A stretch of 64,000 nucleotides of DNA from Ichthyophthirius multifiliis. Lineage: Eukaryota > Ciliophora > Oligohymenophorea > Hymenostomatida. The notes beneath the pieces were generated by a model, which ran no database searches, had not been told where the DNA came from, and worked only from the letters and a program-made list of their open reading frames with translations. Positions within the stretch are counted from its first letter, which is position 1. Every line of letters starts with the position of its first letter. Position numbers and translations under genes: made by a program. Shown here piece by piece: positions 49,442-61,600 of the stretch. The stretch is taken from NCBI RefSeq assembly GCF_000220395.1, contig NW_004086173.1, positions 1 through 64,000 on the forward strand, in the 5' to 3' direction.

Positions 49442-50556
49442 TCAAATTTACTATATTTTTTATATTTATTATTTTAAGTATTATATTTTTTCCATTAAAT
49501 TTTGAATATTTTTTAAGTTATTTTTATTTCTTTCTTAACTAATTTACAAATTAACATCAGATATTTCAATTATTTTTTTATATTCATTTACTATTTTAAT
49601 TTATTCAATAAGTTATAAATTTAACTGATATCCATACCTCATTATTTTCATCCATTCTTTTTTATTTTTTAATAATAATATATAATAAAAATTAGTTTTA
49701 AATTAAAAGAAAAATATAAATTAATTTTATTATTTAAATTTTAATAAAGTATTTATATATTATTGCTGCTATTTTTATATTTTAAATAAATAAAAAAAAA
49801 TTATAATATACCTACAAATGTTTAAAGTAATAATATTTCATATGGAGGATTTTTTTAATTATAAATATATTCATGTAAATCTTTATTTTCTTCAATTTAT
49901 TTCCTAAATAATTCATCATAGAAATCTGTTAGCTCTTAGAAATGAAAATACTTCATTTTAATTAAAAATATATCTATACTGTCTTTATTTTTGAAATGTA
50001 ATTCACAAAATTTAGACCAATCAAAAGAAACAATACTATTATTATTAATAATTAAATCTATAATAGAAAAAAATTCGCTAACTTTTTCTTTGTCTAACTC
50101 TTTTAAATATAAAAACAATTCAGGGTCAATTTCCTCATTTAAGTTTTTCAAATTTAAGCAATCTTTTCTTAATTATTGAACTTTTCTTATTTTTTTCTTG
50201 ATATTATTTTCTATGTTTTCTTGGTATTTAAAATTAGATATTGCATGCAAATAATCATCATTATAAAATTCCAAATCAATGTTTTTTTAAATATTATCGG
50301 TTTTTTTTTGTAATTAATCAATATCTAATTATAATTTTTAAATTATTATTTATTTTTCATTTTCTATATTTTCATATTCTTCTTCATTATCTGTTTCTAA
50401 ATTTTTTGAAAGGACTTTAAATTAACTCTCTTAGTACATATTTTAAACATGCGCAATATTATGCACTTCATAATAATTTTGAAAAGCCTATAAAGAAGAT
50501 GATGAAGATGAAGAATAATCAAGTTCTTTAGATTTACTTATTTATAATTAATTCAT
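49442..50556 (-). CDS. coiled-coil/acidic protein of unknown family
   Basis: ATG 50554-50556 (MNQLQISKSKELDYSSSSSS), stop TGA 49442-49444, one 155-nt intron (49657-49811); 319 aa. A Ser run and acidic stretch (ETDNEEEYENIENE) lead into a coiled coil (IIIQKLQLDIDQLQKKTDNI). A compact mixed region follows (DPELFLYLKELDKEKVSEFF, DWSKFCELHFKNKDSIDIF, MKYFHF), then a coiled-coil tail. I do not recognise the family. The start is chosen because the upstream gene ends only about 95 bp away and this ATG is the first in the frame. Confidence 0.6.
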
Positions 50557-50651
50557 ATTGTGTATTAAATAAATAAACAAAAATATTAAAATATATAATT
50601 TTCATTATAAAAAATATTAAATATATATAAATATATTTAATAAGTTTTTTT

Positions 50652-51125
50652 TCAATTATTTTATAACATAAAAGTTTTTCTTCTGATCTTATCATTAGTT
50701 TCTTAAGGAATAGCATTAGAATTTTTTAACATAATATCCGAATCTTACTAATTTGGTATAACAACTTTATTGTTTTAATCATTATTATCACATTTTTCAA
50801 AATCAATATCGAAATTATTTGGTTAAATTTAAGTTTATTAAGCTGCCCTTAAAATAGTTTAAATTTTTCTTTTTTATTAATTAACTCTTCTTCTTCTAAA
50901 AAAAATATACCCAAAAATACCGATAACAGCTAAAATTAAAAAAATAGTAATAATAACTATTAAATTAGATTAAGAAAAATCATCATCACTTAATTCTTAA
51001 TTTGCTAATTTTGTATTTTTATTTGTAATATTATTTGAATTTGTAGTTGTAGTTGAAGTTGTATTTGTATTTGTATTAGAACTATTGTTATTATTATTAT
51101 CTAATATGTAATTATCTATATAATA

Positions 51126-51193
<68 letters not shown>

Positions 51194-53066
51194 ATCAAAA
51201 CATGATGTCTAAACTTTAAAAGCATAATCAGGACATTTATCATAGCAAACACCTTTATACAAGACATATTTAGAATAACATTAAGTGCATATATTTTTGT
51301 CATTTGTACATAGTTAACACTAAAATTAATTACATGTTCTGCATTCTTCATAATAAAGTTTATCATCTTCTAAGCAATCTTCACAGTTATCATTTTTTCT
51401 ATAAGTGTTAAATGGACATTTTTCCACACAAAGTCCTTTATAATTCAACATAGTTTCTATACACTAAGTACAATATGAGGATATATTTTAACAACTCAAG
51501 CACAACATTTATTACTAACACTGGCTACACGATTAATAAATTAAATTGTCAAACTACCCACACTTTAAACACTACCTATTAATTTAATAATATTACTAAG
51601 GACAAGCTGTCATGCAAACTCCATTCGCTAAAAAGTATCCTTTTAGACACTAATCGCACAAAGAAGGGTCTTTCAAACACTAAATACATTCTTTTTATTA
51701 GCATTTAATTCCACATTTATCTCCTATACATATTTCGCATGTATCTCCGTTTTTGATTGTCCCGATAGGACATATTGATACACATTATTTATTTTAAAGA
51801 TTAAATAATTATTTGTAATCTTGACATTTATAGCATTAATTTTCATAAGGCCCTTAACAGTGGAAAAGGCATTTAGCGTTACATTATCTGCATTCATTAA
51901 AATAACCAAATTATTATTAAGGACATTCTGAACATGTCTAAGCTTCGGTTTTTTGGATTTCTGCACATATATTAACACCTAAATTTATTTCGGTGGCTTT
52001 TCCTGCTTCATCAAGGTAATAATTTTGAGTAGAAACTAAACATAATAAAGGTTAGTTAGTTCTCACTCCTAAAGAAGCTGTTCCATCGTAACAATAAACA
52101 CAGGAATCTGGGCAAGTTTTTAAGACTAAAGCTTTGTCAATATAATGATTTTTAGTGTATTCTAAGCATTAAGATGAGGTTTGTAAAGAATTACAATATG
52201 AGCAATTTGTTGAAAAAGAACTTTTTGGATTTTCAATGTAAAATCTGTTCGATTAGAATGTAGAAAATACATTTATTGATTCTAAAAACTCACTATATTA
52301 GCCAGATATGTAATTTTATCTTCCTATAAAGCAAGCTGCTGGTTTTAAATTATAAAAATTGTTATTTAAAACTTATAGGGCTTGTAAAAGGGTATTTTCA
52401 AAAATTTAAATGGAAACAAAATAATTTTACTAAGCTTATTGTGCTTTATCTTAATATATTAATGTGTTTGAGAGAATTTTTAAATTATTTCTTGTTTAAG
52501 GTAATATTAATTAAAATCCTATATAATAATTGAACGAAAAAGAAATTTGTTTTATTAAAGAAGCTCTTTAAAAATGGCTGTTTATGAAATAATTGTTTTG
52601 AATATCTAAAGCTTATATATTCATACCAAGTGTAATTTAAGTATTTATAAATGTATTTTAGTTAATCAAATTTTAAGGCTATATTCTTGTATTATTAATT
52701 ATTATATTACTACTAATGAATACTTATTATAATAAGAAATCTGTCGAAATATTAATATGAGAAAAACATTTAATAAATGTATTTGATTATTTGATTATTT
52801 AACTTTATATACTTGTTAATATAACTTATTACTTCAAATTAAAAAATAAGTTATTGCTTAAAATTACAGGATAACGGAGATCATATGTTCTTAATTCATC
52901 TCCTGTAGTATCGTGGATTATACTGTTGTTTATTGAACCTTTTTTAAGTAAAAATCCTTGCAAATTCTTAAATAAAACTCCTGTAAAAGAACCATAACTT
53001 AAGTTTAAGCATACACTTTATTAATATATTTTTTAAGTTCATATATATATTTTTTAGGCTTGTAAA

Positions 53067-53116
<50 letters not shown>

Positions 53117-53864
53117 TTATATATATATATATATAAATATTTATATATATTTTTCTTAAATTAAATTAAAAAATATTTAATATTTTTATTTTCAAATCAT
53201 ATTACTTAGTAAAGGTAATTAAATTGCTTTCTAAAGGATATATTTTCTATTATACTGGCTATATGGAAGTTTATAAAGTTTATAAAGTTTATAAAACATA
53301 AGAGTCTTTGAAAATTTCAACAAATTATAATTTATTTTTATCTACTGACCACAAAGTAAATATTTCAATTTCTTTTTAATTTGCTTTAAAGTCTTAAACA
53401 TGTGTAATTAAAAACTTTTAATTAATTTATGCGTATTTAGGAATAGTTTCTATTTCAATAAAGTTCTATCCTGCATTTATATTTTTTATTATTCTATAGG
53501 GATAAATAATAGGTCCAATGGCGTTTATTTATCCTGCTTAAGTATCTGTTAAATCACAAGTCTTTTGAGTAACTTCAACTTGATAAAAAGAAATAGCAAA
53601 ATTTTAAGCATTAATATCTATTAAAGCATTTATTCCAATTACTAGTTGCTTAAAATTTAATGTTAATTCTTGCTATAATGTATGATCTATTTTTAATGTT
53701 CCAGATATTATTAATTAATCTAATATTATTTTATTATCCCATGTAATTATATTGCATGATTATAAATCTTATATTTACAAAATTGTTTTTGCTTAGTCTA
53801 AAAATGTTATGCAATTTTGAGAATATATTAAACCAAATATTAAATATAATAATAAAATAATCAT
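50652..53864 (-). CDS. cysteine-rich (furin-like repeat) type I membrane protein
   Basis: ATG 53862-53864; introns 53016-53205 (190 nt) and 51116-51189 (74 nt, almost pure AT repeat); stop TGA 50652-50654; 982 aa. Signal peptide MIILLLYLIFGLIYSQ. Residues ~20-560 form a beta-rich ectodomain with adhesion-like stretches. From ~570 to ~860 come dense C-x-x-C repeats of the furin/growth-factor-receptor kind (CSYCNSLQTSSQC, CPDSCVYCYDG, CSECPQQQ, CRQCNAKC, CYKCQDY, CEICIGDKCGIKC, CMTACPQ). A Thr/Asn stalk follows, then one membrane span (IVIITIFLILAVIGIFGYIFF) with a basic stop-transfer RRRR and a short cytoplasmic tail. Such proteins are common on ciliate surfaces; ligand unknown. Confidence 0.82.
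51116..51189 (-). repeat. (TA)n tract forming an intron
   Basis: The second intron of the cysteine-rich membrane-protein gene is almost entirely TA dinucleotides between its GT and AG. Length instability here would be invisible to the protein as long as the splice sites stay intact. Confidence 0.8.
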
Positions 53865-54666
53865 TTTTATTTAAATATATATTTTATATATGATATAAAA
53901 AAGAGACAATTATATTTTTTTTAATTTTAAATAAAATCAAAGAATAAAAAATATTTTAAATTTTTTTATATTATGTTAACTTTTAAAAAGATTCGACAAA
54001 AAATTACAATTAAAAAGATGTATAATTAAATTACTTTTTTTTAATAAATAAAAAATATATTATAACTATTAAAGAAAAAGCAAAAAAGATATAATATTTA
54101 TGAATTGTTATATATTTTATTTTAAAAAAAATTATAGATATTAAATTAATAAAATAAATTATTAAAATAAAAATAATAATTATAATATATATTATATTAA
54201 TATATATTTTAATTATTTATATAAGATTATTATAAATTTAAAAATAAATAATATGTATTTATTAAATTAATATCTTTCTTTTAAAATAAATATATGATTT
54301 AATTTTTTATTTTAAAATAAATTAAAAAAAATATTTATATATATAAATATTATAAAAATATATATTTATTATATATATATATATATATATATTTATATTG
54401 ATATATATATATCTATAAATATATAAATATCTACAAAAAAATTATTTATATGTTTACTTTAAAAATTTTATTCTTTTTAATTTTTTTTTATATATATATT
54501 ATATTATTATTTATTATATATAAATTTTAAATTATTTATAAAAATATTAATTATAACAATAATAATTTATTATTAAATATTTATATATTAATAAATCTTA
54601 TTAATATAATAAAATAAGAAATATCTTTATTTAATAAAAAAAATACTAATTTATATTATTATATAA
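53865..54666. other. intergenic AT desert
   Basis: About 800 bp between the dynein stop (54667) and the start of the membrane-protein gene (53864). Contains TA-dinucleotide tracts near 54370-54420. No gene or other element seen. Confidence 0.55.
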
Positions 54667-57600
54667 TCAATATCTTAAAGCTAAAAATCCAGCTACTCCT
54701 GCCACAACCCAAATTTATTCTAAAACATCTGATGGCAATTCAATATACATAACGAAATTTGTTGAATGCCCTGTTGTACTTAAAGTACCAGCCCTAGAAA
54801 CTACTTTATAAAGTGGGCAATTATAAATACCTGAAGTTGGAATTACTCTATTTTCTACTGGCACAAGATGAATCATAGGTAAATTACAGAAAAGTTCTTT
54901 TGGTTTAGATTATTCTAATTTATGGCTTTCATGACACCATCTAGCTCCTTCTAAATACATTCCATAAATATAGCACCCGAAATCTGGTTTTTCCTTAATG
55001 TCAATATATTAAATGTCGTCCTTTATATCAAATTTAAATTAGATTTTATCAATTGCAATAATATGCTTTCTAGCATAATTTTATAAAGTACCAGTCACAA
55101 AAGCTTATGGGAAGAAAAATCCGGAAATCCAGAAAACTTTCGGAGTTCCATGTTCAATCCAATTTTATAAAAATAGAATCCTCTCATTTAAATCTTCAAT
55201 CCACGAAGAAAGACTTTTTAAAGACAAAAATCCTTTTGCTGCCCAAAGTTAAGGCACTTAATTGTCATATAAAGAATTCGTCATCTTTTCTAAATCTTCA
55301 GACATTACAACTAGTCCTTTTAAAGCTTTTTTAGCATTCACAAGTGATATATTCATTATTTATAAAAGCCTATTATATCTCACAACTTCCTAAATTAGCA
55401 CAGTGTTCATAGATTCATTATAATCAGTTGGATATTTCGTAAAAATAGCATCAAAATCGAACTCTTTTGGCGTTCTTTACTATATCTAAGTAGCTATTTA
55501 TTCTATTTTTTCTTCCCTTGAAACTCCTCCTGCGGAACTAGTTCTGGGTTGTACGGACAGGATAGTTTCTAAAAGAGACCTTGTTTAATTTTAGGCATTA
55601 GTAATTTCAGCATTATCATGCAAACCAAAAACTTCTGGAGTCGGATTTAAAGGAAGACTGTCTATGTAATTGATATAATCTGAATATTCCCCAGGCTAAG
55701 GAGAATAGTAAATTCCACTTTCAGAAAGCTTATATCCATCTTACAAAATTTCAGGTCTCATGTAATTACTTAAAATTGATTTAATTAATTTCACATCCTT
55801 ATCATCTGTAACCCTTCCTCCGTAATTAATTTCTGCCCCCAAATAATTCAGGACTTTGTAAGGAATTTCTTAATACTCATCCAATAACATTTTAAGCTAC
55901 CTTTAACACACATTAAGGTCTTCCATAGTAAAATCATACGGAATATTCCATCCTATAGCTCCAAACTTCCTCCTATCTTAAATAATAGCATGGAAAAAGC
56001 AGAACCCGAACAAAAGTTTCTTAAATTAATCTACTTTATTGCAGTTATTTAAATAATTATCATTTAATCCTGCATAACTTCTTCTTAAATTCGCTCTTAA
56101 ACCCTAAGGAGGTTCCAAAGTCATCTTAACCCCATTTTATAAAACCGAAATAGGGAATTAATTAGAAGGCATAGACGTTAACCAAAGCCTAAAATCTTTA
56201 TGTATATTATCATTAAACTCCTCAACTATTCTTTCCAATTCGGACATCCACGAAATAGCCAAATGGCAGTTTTATAAAAGCACCCATCCACCTCTTTAGG
56301 TTGCTTCCTTTATCATTTTTTCTGCTTTTGGACCTTAACCTTGTCCTAGAGAAATACTATTGTTTTTATTCTACATGTCCATTTCTTAACAGAAACGTTA
56401 AAAGTCAGCCACTGGGTCAGAACCGGCAGAAAGTACGAATATAAGAGGAGTCGTAGAATATGAGTCTTTATAGCCCTTACTTATATCGAATACAGGGGGT
56501 ATAATAAATTCCCTACCTTAGTTACTTTCTATCCATTTTTCAATTGCAGGTATTATTTTATCCGATCTAATGGCCTTTAAGACTATCATCTTTTAAAATT
56601 CGTTCAAGGAAGAGTTCCAAGGTTCTGGTAAAGACTCTAAGTGGGGATTGGTTGAGTCAAATAAGGGTTTAAATAAATCAGAATTGCTCATAAAGAATTT
56701 ATCAAAATCCTTTAAGTTTTCTAATTAGCCTATAGAATATATTTATCTATACATATCACCCCAACTATTCTCATCTACCCAAGATGTTGGATTATTTAGT
56801 ATTTTTATATCTCCAGTTGGACCACTTAATAAATATCTCCATTCTACTAAATCCATTTTATTATCTCCCTATATATGAAATAAATTTAAAAAAAAAAAAA
56901 AAAATACCTATAAAATCTAAACGGCTAAAAGGAAAGAAAATAACAGTTTATGCTTTTCAAAAAGAGATCTACAAATATTTTCATAAAGTGAATAAGTTAA
57001 ATACTTATTAAGATTTTCTAATCTCTAAACAAGTTCTTTTGATGCCGGAGCATTTTCCACGCCCATTTCAAACAATTTCGAAAACCACTAAAGTGAATAT
57101 TCATACATAGGATCAACTACATTAAGGTCTAAAATACAGAAGAACAACAAAGAAGCCCTATAAGCGACTGGTCTATATCCTTCTCTAGTCTAGTCTATTT
57201 ATTATTCAGTTAATTTTGAGTCTTGCATCCTTTAATTGATTTCTGCGGCAAATTTTTTAGCGTTTTATAGTGTATTTATCAGAGTTTCGTCCATTAAAAG
57301 TTCAGAAATATCATCACTAGCTTATAGACTTCTTAAGATTTCATCTTCTATATTATATAGAGATTTTTTATCTGCAGCATTTCTTTTGACGATTTCAGTC
57401 TTTTTTTATTCTAATTAAGGGTTTTCTAATTCTACAACTTTTGCCAACATTTAATCTTCCATTCCTTATTTTGTAATCGCAAAGTTAATTATGCATACTT
57501 TAACGAAAGTTTCAGGGGAATAATGAGGATTTGGATTAGTTGAAGTCATAAATAATTTAAAGTCGGAATTTACGGCTATTGTTTTGTCTCCAAGTGTCAA

Positions 57601-58587
57601 TTCTAATCCATTACTGGTTCTTACGAATTGCTATAAAAGAATAGGTTCTAGTGATGGATCGAGATCTCTACCTACGTTTTCTACGAGAACCCATTTTCCA
57701 CCTCTTAAGGCCAATTCGAGGGTTTTTATTAAATTATAGTCACTCATTTTGCATACATCGATTCCCATTTTACATATTTCTTAGTTATTACCTAAATTTT
57801 TTATATATTTATTTGCCTAAGTCTATGGATCGATCATAAGAGGCCATCTTCTTGATTATTCTATTATAATACCGTTTTCTATTGAAGTATCATCTTTAGG
57901 TAAACCAGCTAAATTCCATTATTAAATTAATATAGGCTTTCCTAAAAATTTAGACATAGTAACATTATCAGAATGTAAAATACCAATCTATATTTTTTTA
58001 TATATATGTATATATAATTTTTTGTACTTCATCTAATTTATGAATCCACATTTTTTCTAAAATCTATCTATAACTACTTACAAAAGGCCCAGAATAAGCC
58101 ACCATACCTGCTCCTATAACAGAATCTCCAGGAACTAATGTTTCCCTACTTTATAATAATTTAATATCATTAGACCAACGCACTTTTTCATCAGATAATC
58201 CACTAGTTAATTTCTGAGCTCTATCCAATTTTAATTAACATTCAGATATTTCTTTAGCTAATCTTTCTTTTTCTTCTACTGTTTTATTAAAAGAATCTTC
58301 TAAAGACTTTATTTTTTATTAAATTTCTTCCAAAGCTTATTTCTTAACTCTTAATTCACTCATTTTCTCATTTACAAGTTTTTCCATAGCATTTAATTTA
58401 TCTCTCAAAGGTTGTGTTTATCTAAAAACTTTATTAAAATCGTACATTGCCTATATCCATGCTTATATATATTTAATTGCAAAAGAGCATGTTTTGGCTT
58501 TTTCTGGTGTAAAATCTTCTTAATGAAGAATCTATTTAAATTTTATAAAAAAATTATAAGAAAATAAATAAATAAATAAATAAATAA

Positions 58588-58643
<56 letters not shown>

Positions 58644-61600
58644 TATATTTATATATATATTAATATATAATTACTTTATCTTCTAATTTTTTAATATATT
58701 ATTAATTAATATTCTCTTTATCATAATCTAGTAATAAACTAAGAAGTTCACCTGGATCTGCCAATAAGTATTTTTTCGCAGTACCAAAATAATCTTCTTC
58801 TTTTTTTCCAATTTACCCTTCCACGTTTCTAACAATAATCTAACCACCTTTGTTCTTAATTTCATCCTACATTAAAATAACCATTCCTCCTAAAATAGTA
58901 ATGCAAGCTGCTGGTGGATTCGGTAAAGACTTAACTTCGACTAAATGGTCTTTTTTTAATTTTCTAACTTCTATTAGAGTAGCATCAAGAATTTTATTAG
59001 CCTCTTCTACTGATTTTTCAGCTTCTTCTTTTACTTTTTGTGCTTCATTAGCTTATTTAGTTGCTATGGCTTCTTCTTCAGAAACAATTTTTTAAGTAAT
59101 ATCAGCTTCTTTTTATTCTTTTTCGATATAAGTCATCATCTACTCGGTTTTAATAGCTGCTTCTTCTAATTGAGGCTGCATATCCTTAAGCTTAATTTGC
59201 ATTTCTTCTACCTAAATATTAGCTTCAATAAGTCTATCTAACCCATTTTTAAGCCTAGTAATGGAATCTTTTAACTCCTTTCTTTTCACCTTCATAATAG
59301 TCTTAAACATCGTCAATAATTCCAAATAAGAAGTAGGAGTAACATAATTAATTCTTCTCAATTCTTACTAATATTAAACTGAGATTTTCTCCACACTCTT
59401 ATGTATAGTCTTAAAAGTTTCTACTAATTAAATTAGTTATTAATTAGAAATTCCAACTTCATCAATAAAATCAATTAATTATCCTTTACCGACTCCCAAT
59501 AAAGCCTCCTCTGGCCATTCTGTGAACCAATCTAATGTACAGCAATTAACTAAACTGGGGAACATTCTAAGTCTAGTAGAGAAAAGATTAGAAAGAGGAC
59601 TCATAGCAATAACTAAGTGAATATTATTACAAACACGACGTAAATATTGTGAAAATATATTCATTTTATTTGGTTATAAATTCCTTTTTATACACTCGTT
59701 TTTGCAAGCATCTATTATTTCTTCCATATCTTTATCTTAATAAAGATTCGTTACATCACCTGAGTTTAAAATAGAATTTAAATCTTCTAACATTTACTCA
59801 TTTATAATTTATGTATCAACAAATAAAAATGCAACAGGTTCATCAATTACACCTGCCATCATTAAAATCTATTTATAATTAAATAAAAATTATACATATA
59901 AATTTATATTATATATAAATATTAATATTTTTAAATATGTAATTGTATATTTATTTATTATATATTAATTTATAATTAAATTTTTACATTTTTTATATCT
60001 TCTCTCCATGATCTCATACTATATCCTTTAATAACTTCTATCTATTATAATTTATATCCAGCAATAAAAGTTGCCATTTTACTTAAACTTTATCTTCCGG
60101 AACCTCCAACGCCCAAAAGCAAGGCATTACCTTTTGGTTATCTTAAAATACGATTTATTCTGCTAATATGTTCACAAGCGTCTAAGAAAAGCACTAATTT
60201 CATTAATGATTTTCCTTTTTTCGTAAACTAGGGATTCTAGTTATATTCTTCCTAAAACTCTTCCATTTTCGTCATAAGTACTTTCAAATCAGATACTTAA
60301 ATATATGGCCTGAAATCCGATTCTCTTCCGTTCCAAAAGTCTACAAAAATTATCCTTTCGATGTCTAAAATTTACTCTTTTTCAAGGCTAAACTTCCCAA
60401 ATTAAGATGCTAACATTTCCTTTAAATAATCCCTATCATCTTAATCAACTAGCCTATCGTGGAAAATTCTCATATTTTCATGATACCATAACTTAACTAT
60501 ACTTGCAGGTTCTTAACAATGTTTTTCACTAGCATTACATATTCCTTAAAACACCTTACTTATATCTCTCAAGTTAAAAGTATAATGCGACTTCTTTGGA
60601 GTTGGCAAAAGCTCATTTTTAACCCTCTTATATGTAACTAATACAGAATTAATTAATTCAGGAATAAGATCTTTTATCTATTCATTAAATTTCTAAAAAC
60701 AAAAAAATAAAATATTTATTAAATTTTAATTATATATTTACAGCCAAAAATGCATTAACTAGTGTTTAGAATATACTCCTAATAATCCCTTCATCTAAAT
60801 CAGTATAGCAAATAGTATTATAATGTCTTAAACATCTTGGTGAAATATTCGAACGTCCACCCCCAGGAGGTCCCATAGCACTCAATATAATTAAATCATC
60901 CAATCTCATAAATTACAAATCTTTCCTATTATACCATCCTCCATGATCAAAGTATTATCTAATCAATTCAATAGGAGGTTAAGCTCCGTATTCTTCTTTT
61001 TTAGGCATGTTAAGATCATCCACAAATATAATACATTTTTTTCCTATAGGAGGCCCAAATATACCTTTTCTTCTTTTTTCCAATTTAGAATCTATAGTAT
61101 CTTGAGTTTAATTTGCCGAAGTTTAAGCACTGAAAGTCAAAGCAATATATTAGAAGTTTTCTGTTAAGCCATTTCCTAATAATTCGTATGCATTTAAAGA
61201 TTTACCAGTACCAGTAGGCCCAGGAAAGCATACATGGTAATCATTTATCAAAAGTAACTTCATTAAGTAAATATTTCTAGTAGAATCAATTGTAGGTACC
61301 ATAATTTCATTATATATAAGTTTATCAACTTAGAAATTTTTATAATTTTCACTCCAGGGAGTAAATTCTTTTAATTTTTAATCATATTAATAATCATAAA
61401 CTAATCCTAAACTAGGGAATTATTATTTGGCTTTATGAATAATCATCTATTCTCGAATAAACTAAGAGAACTTTTCCCTACTTTCATAATCTACAGTACA
61501 ACAAATACTCCAAATTAAACTAAATATAAGCAAAGATTCCAGCATTTATTCCAACTAATCAATTTCTTCCGGTTAAACTTTTTTTATTTCAGTCTCTTTA

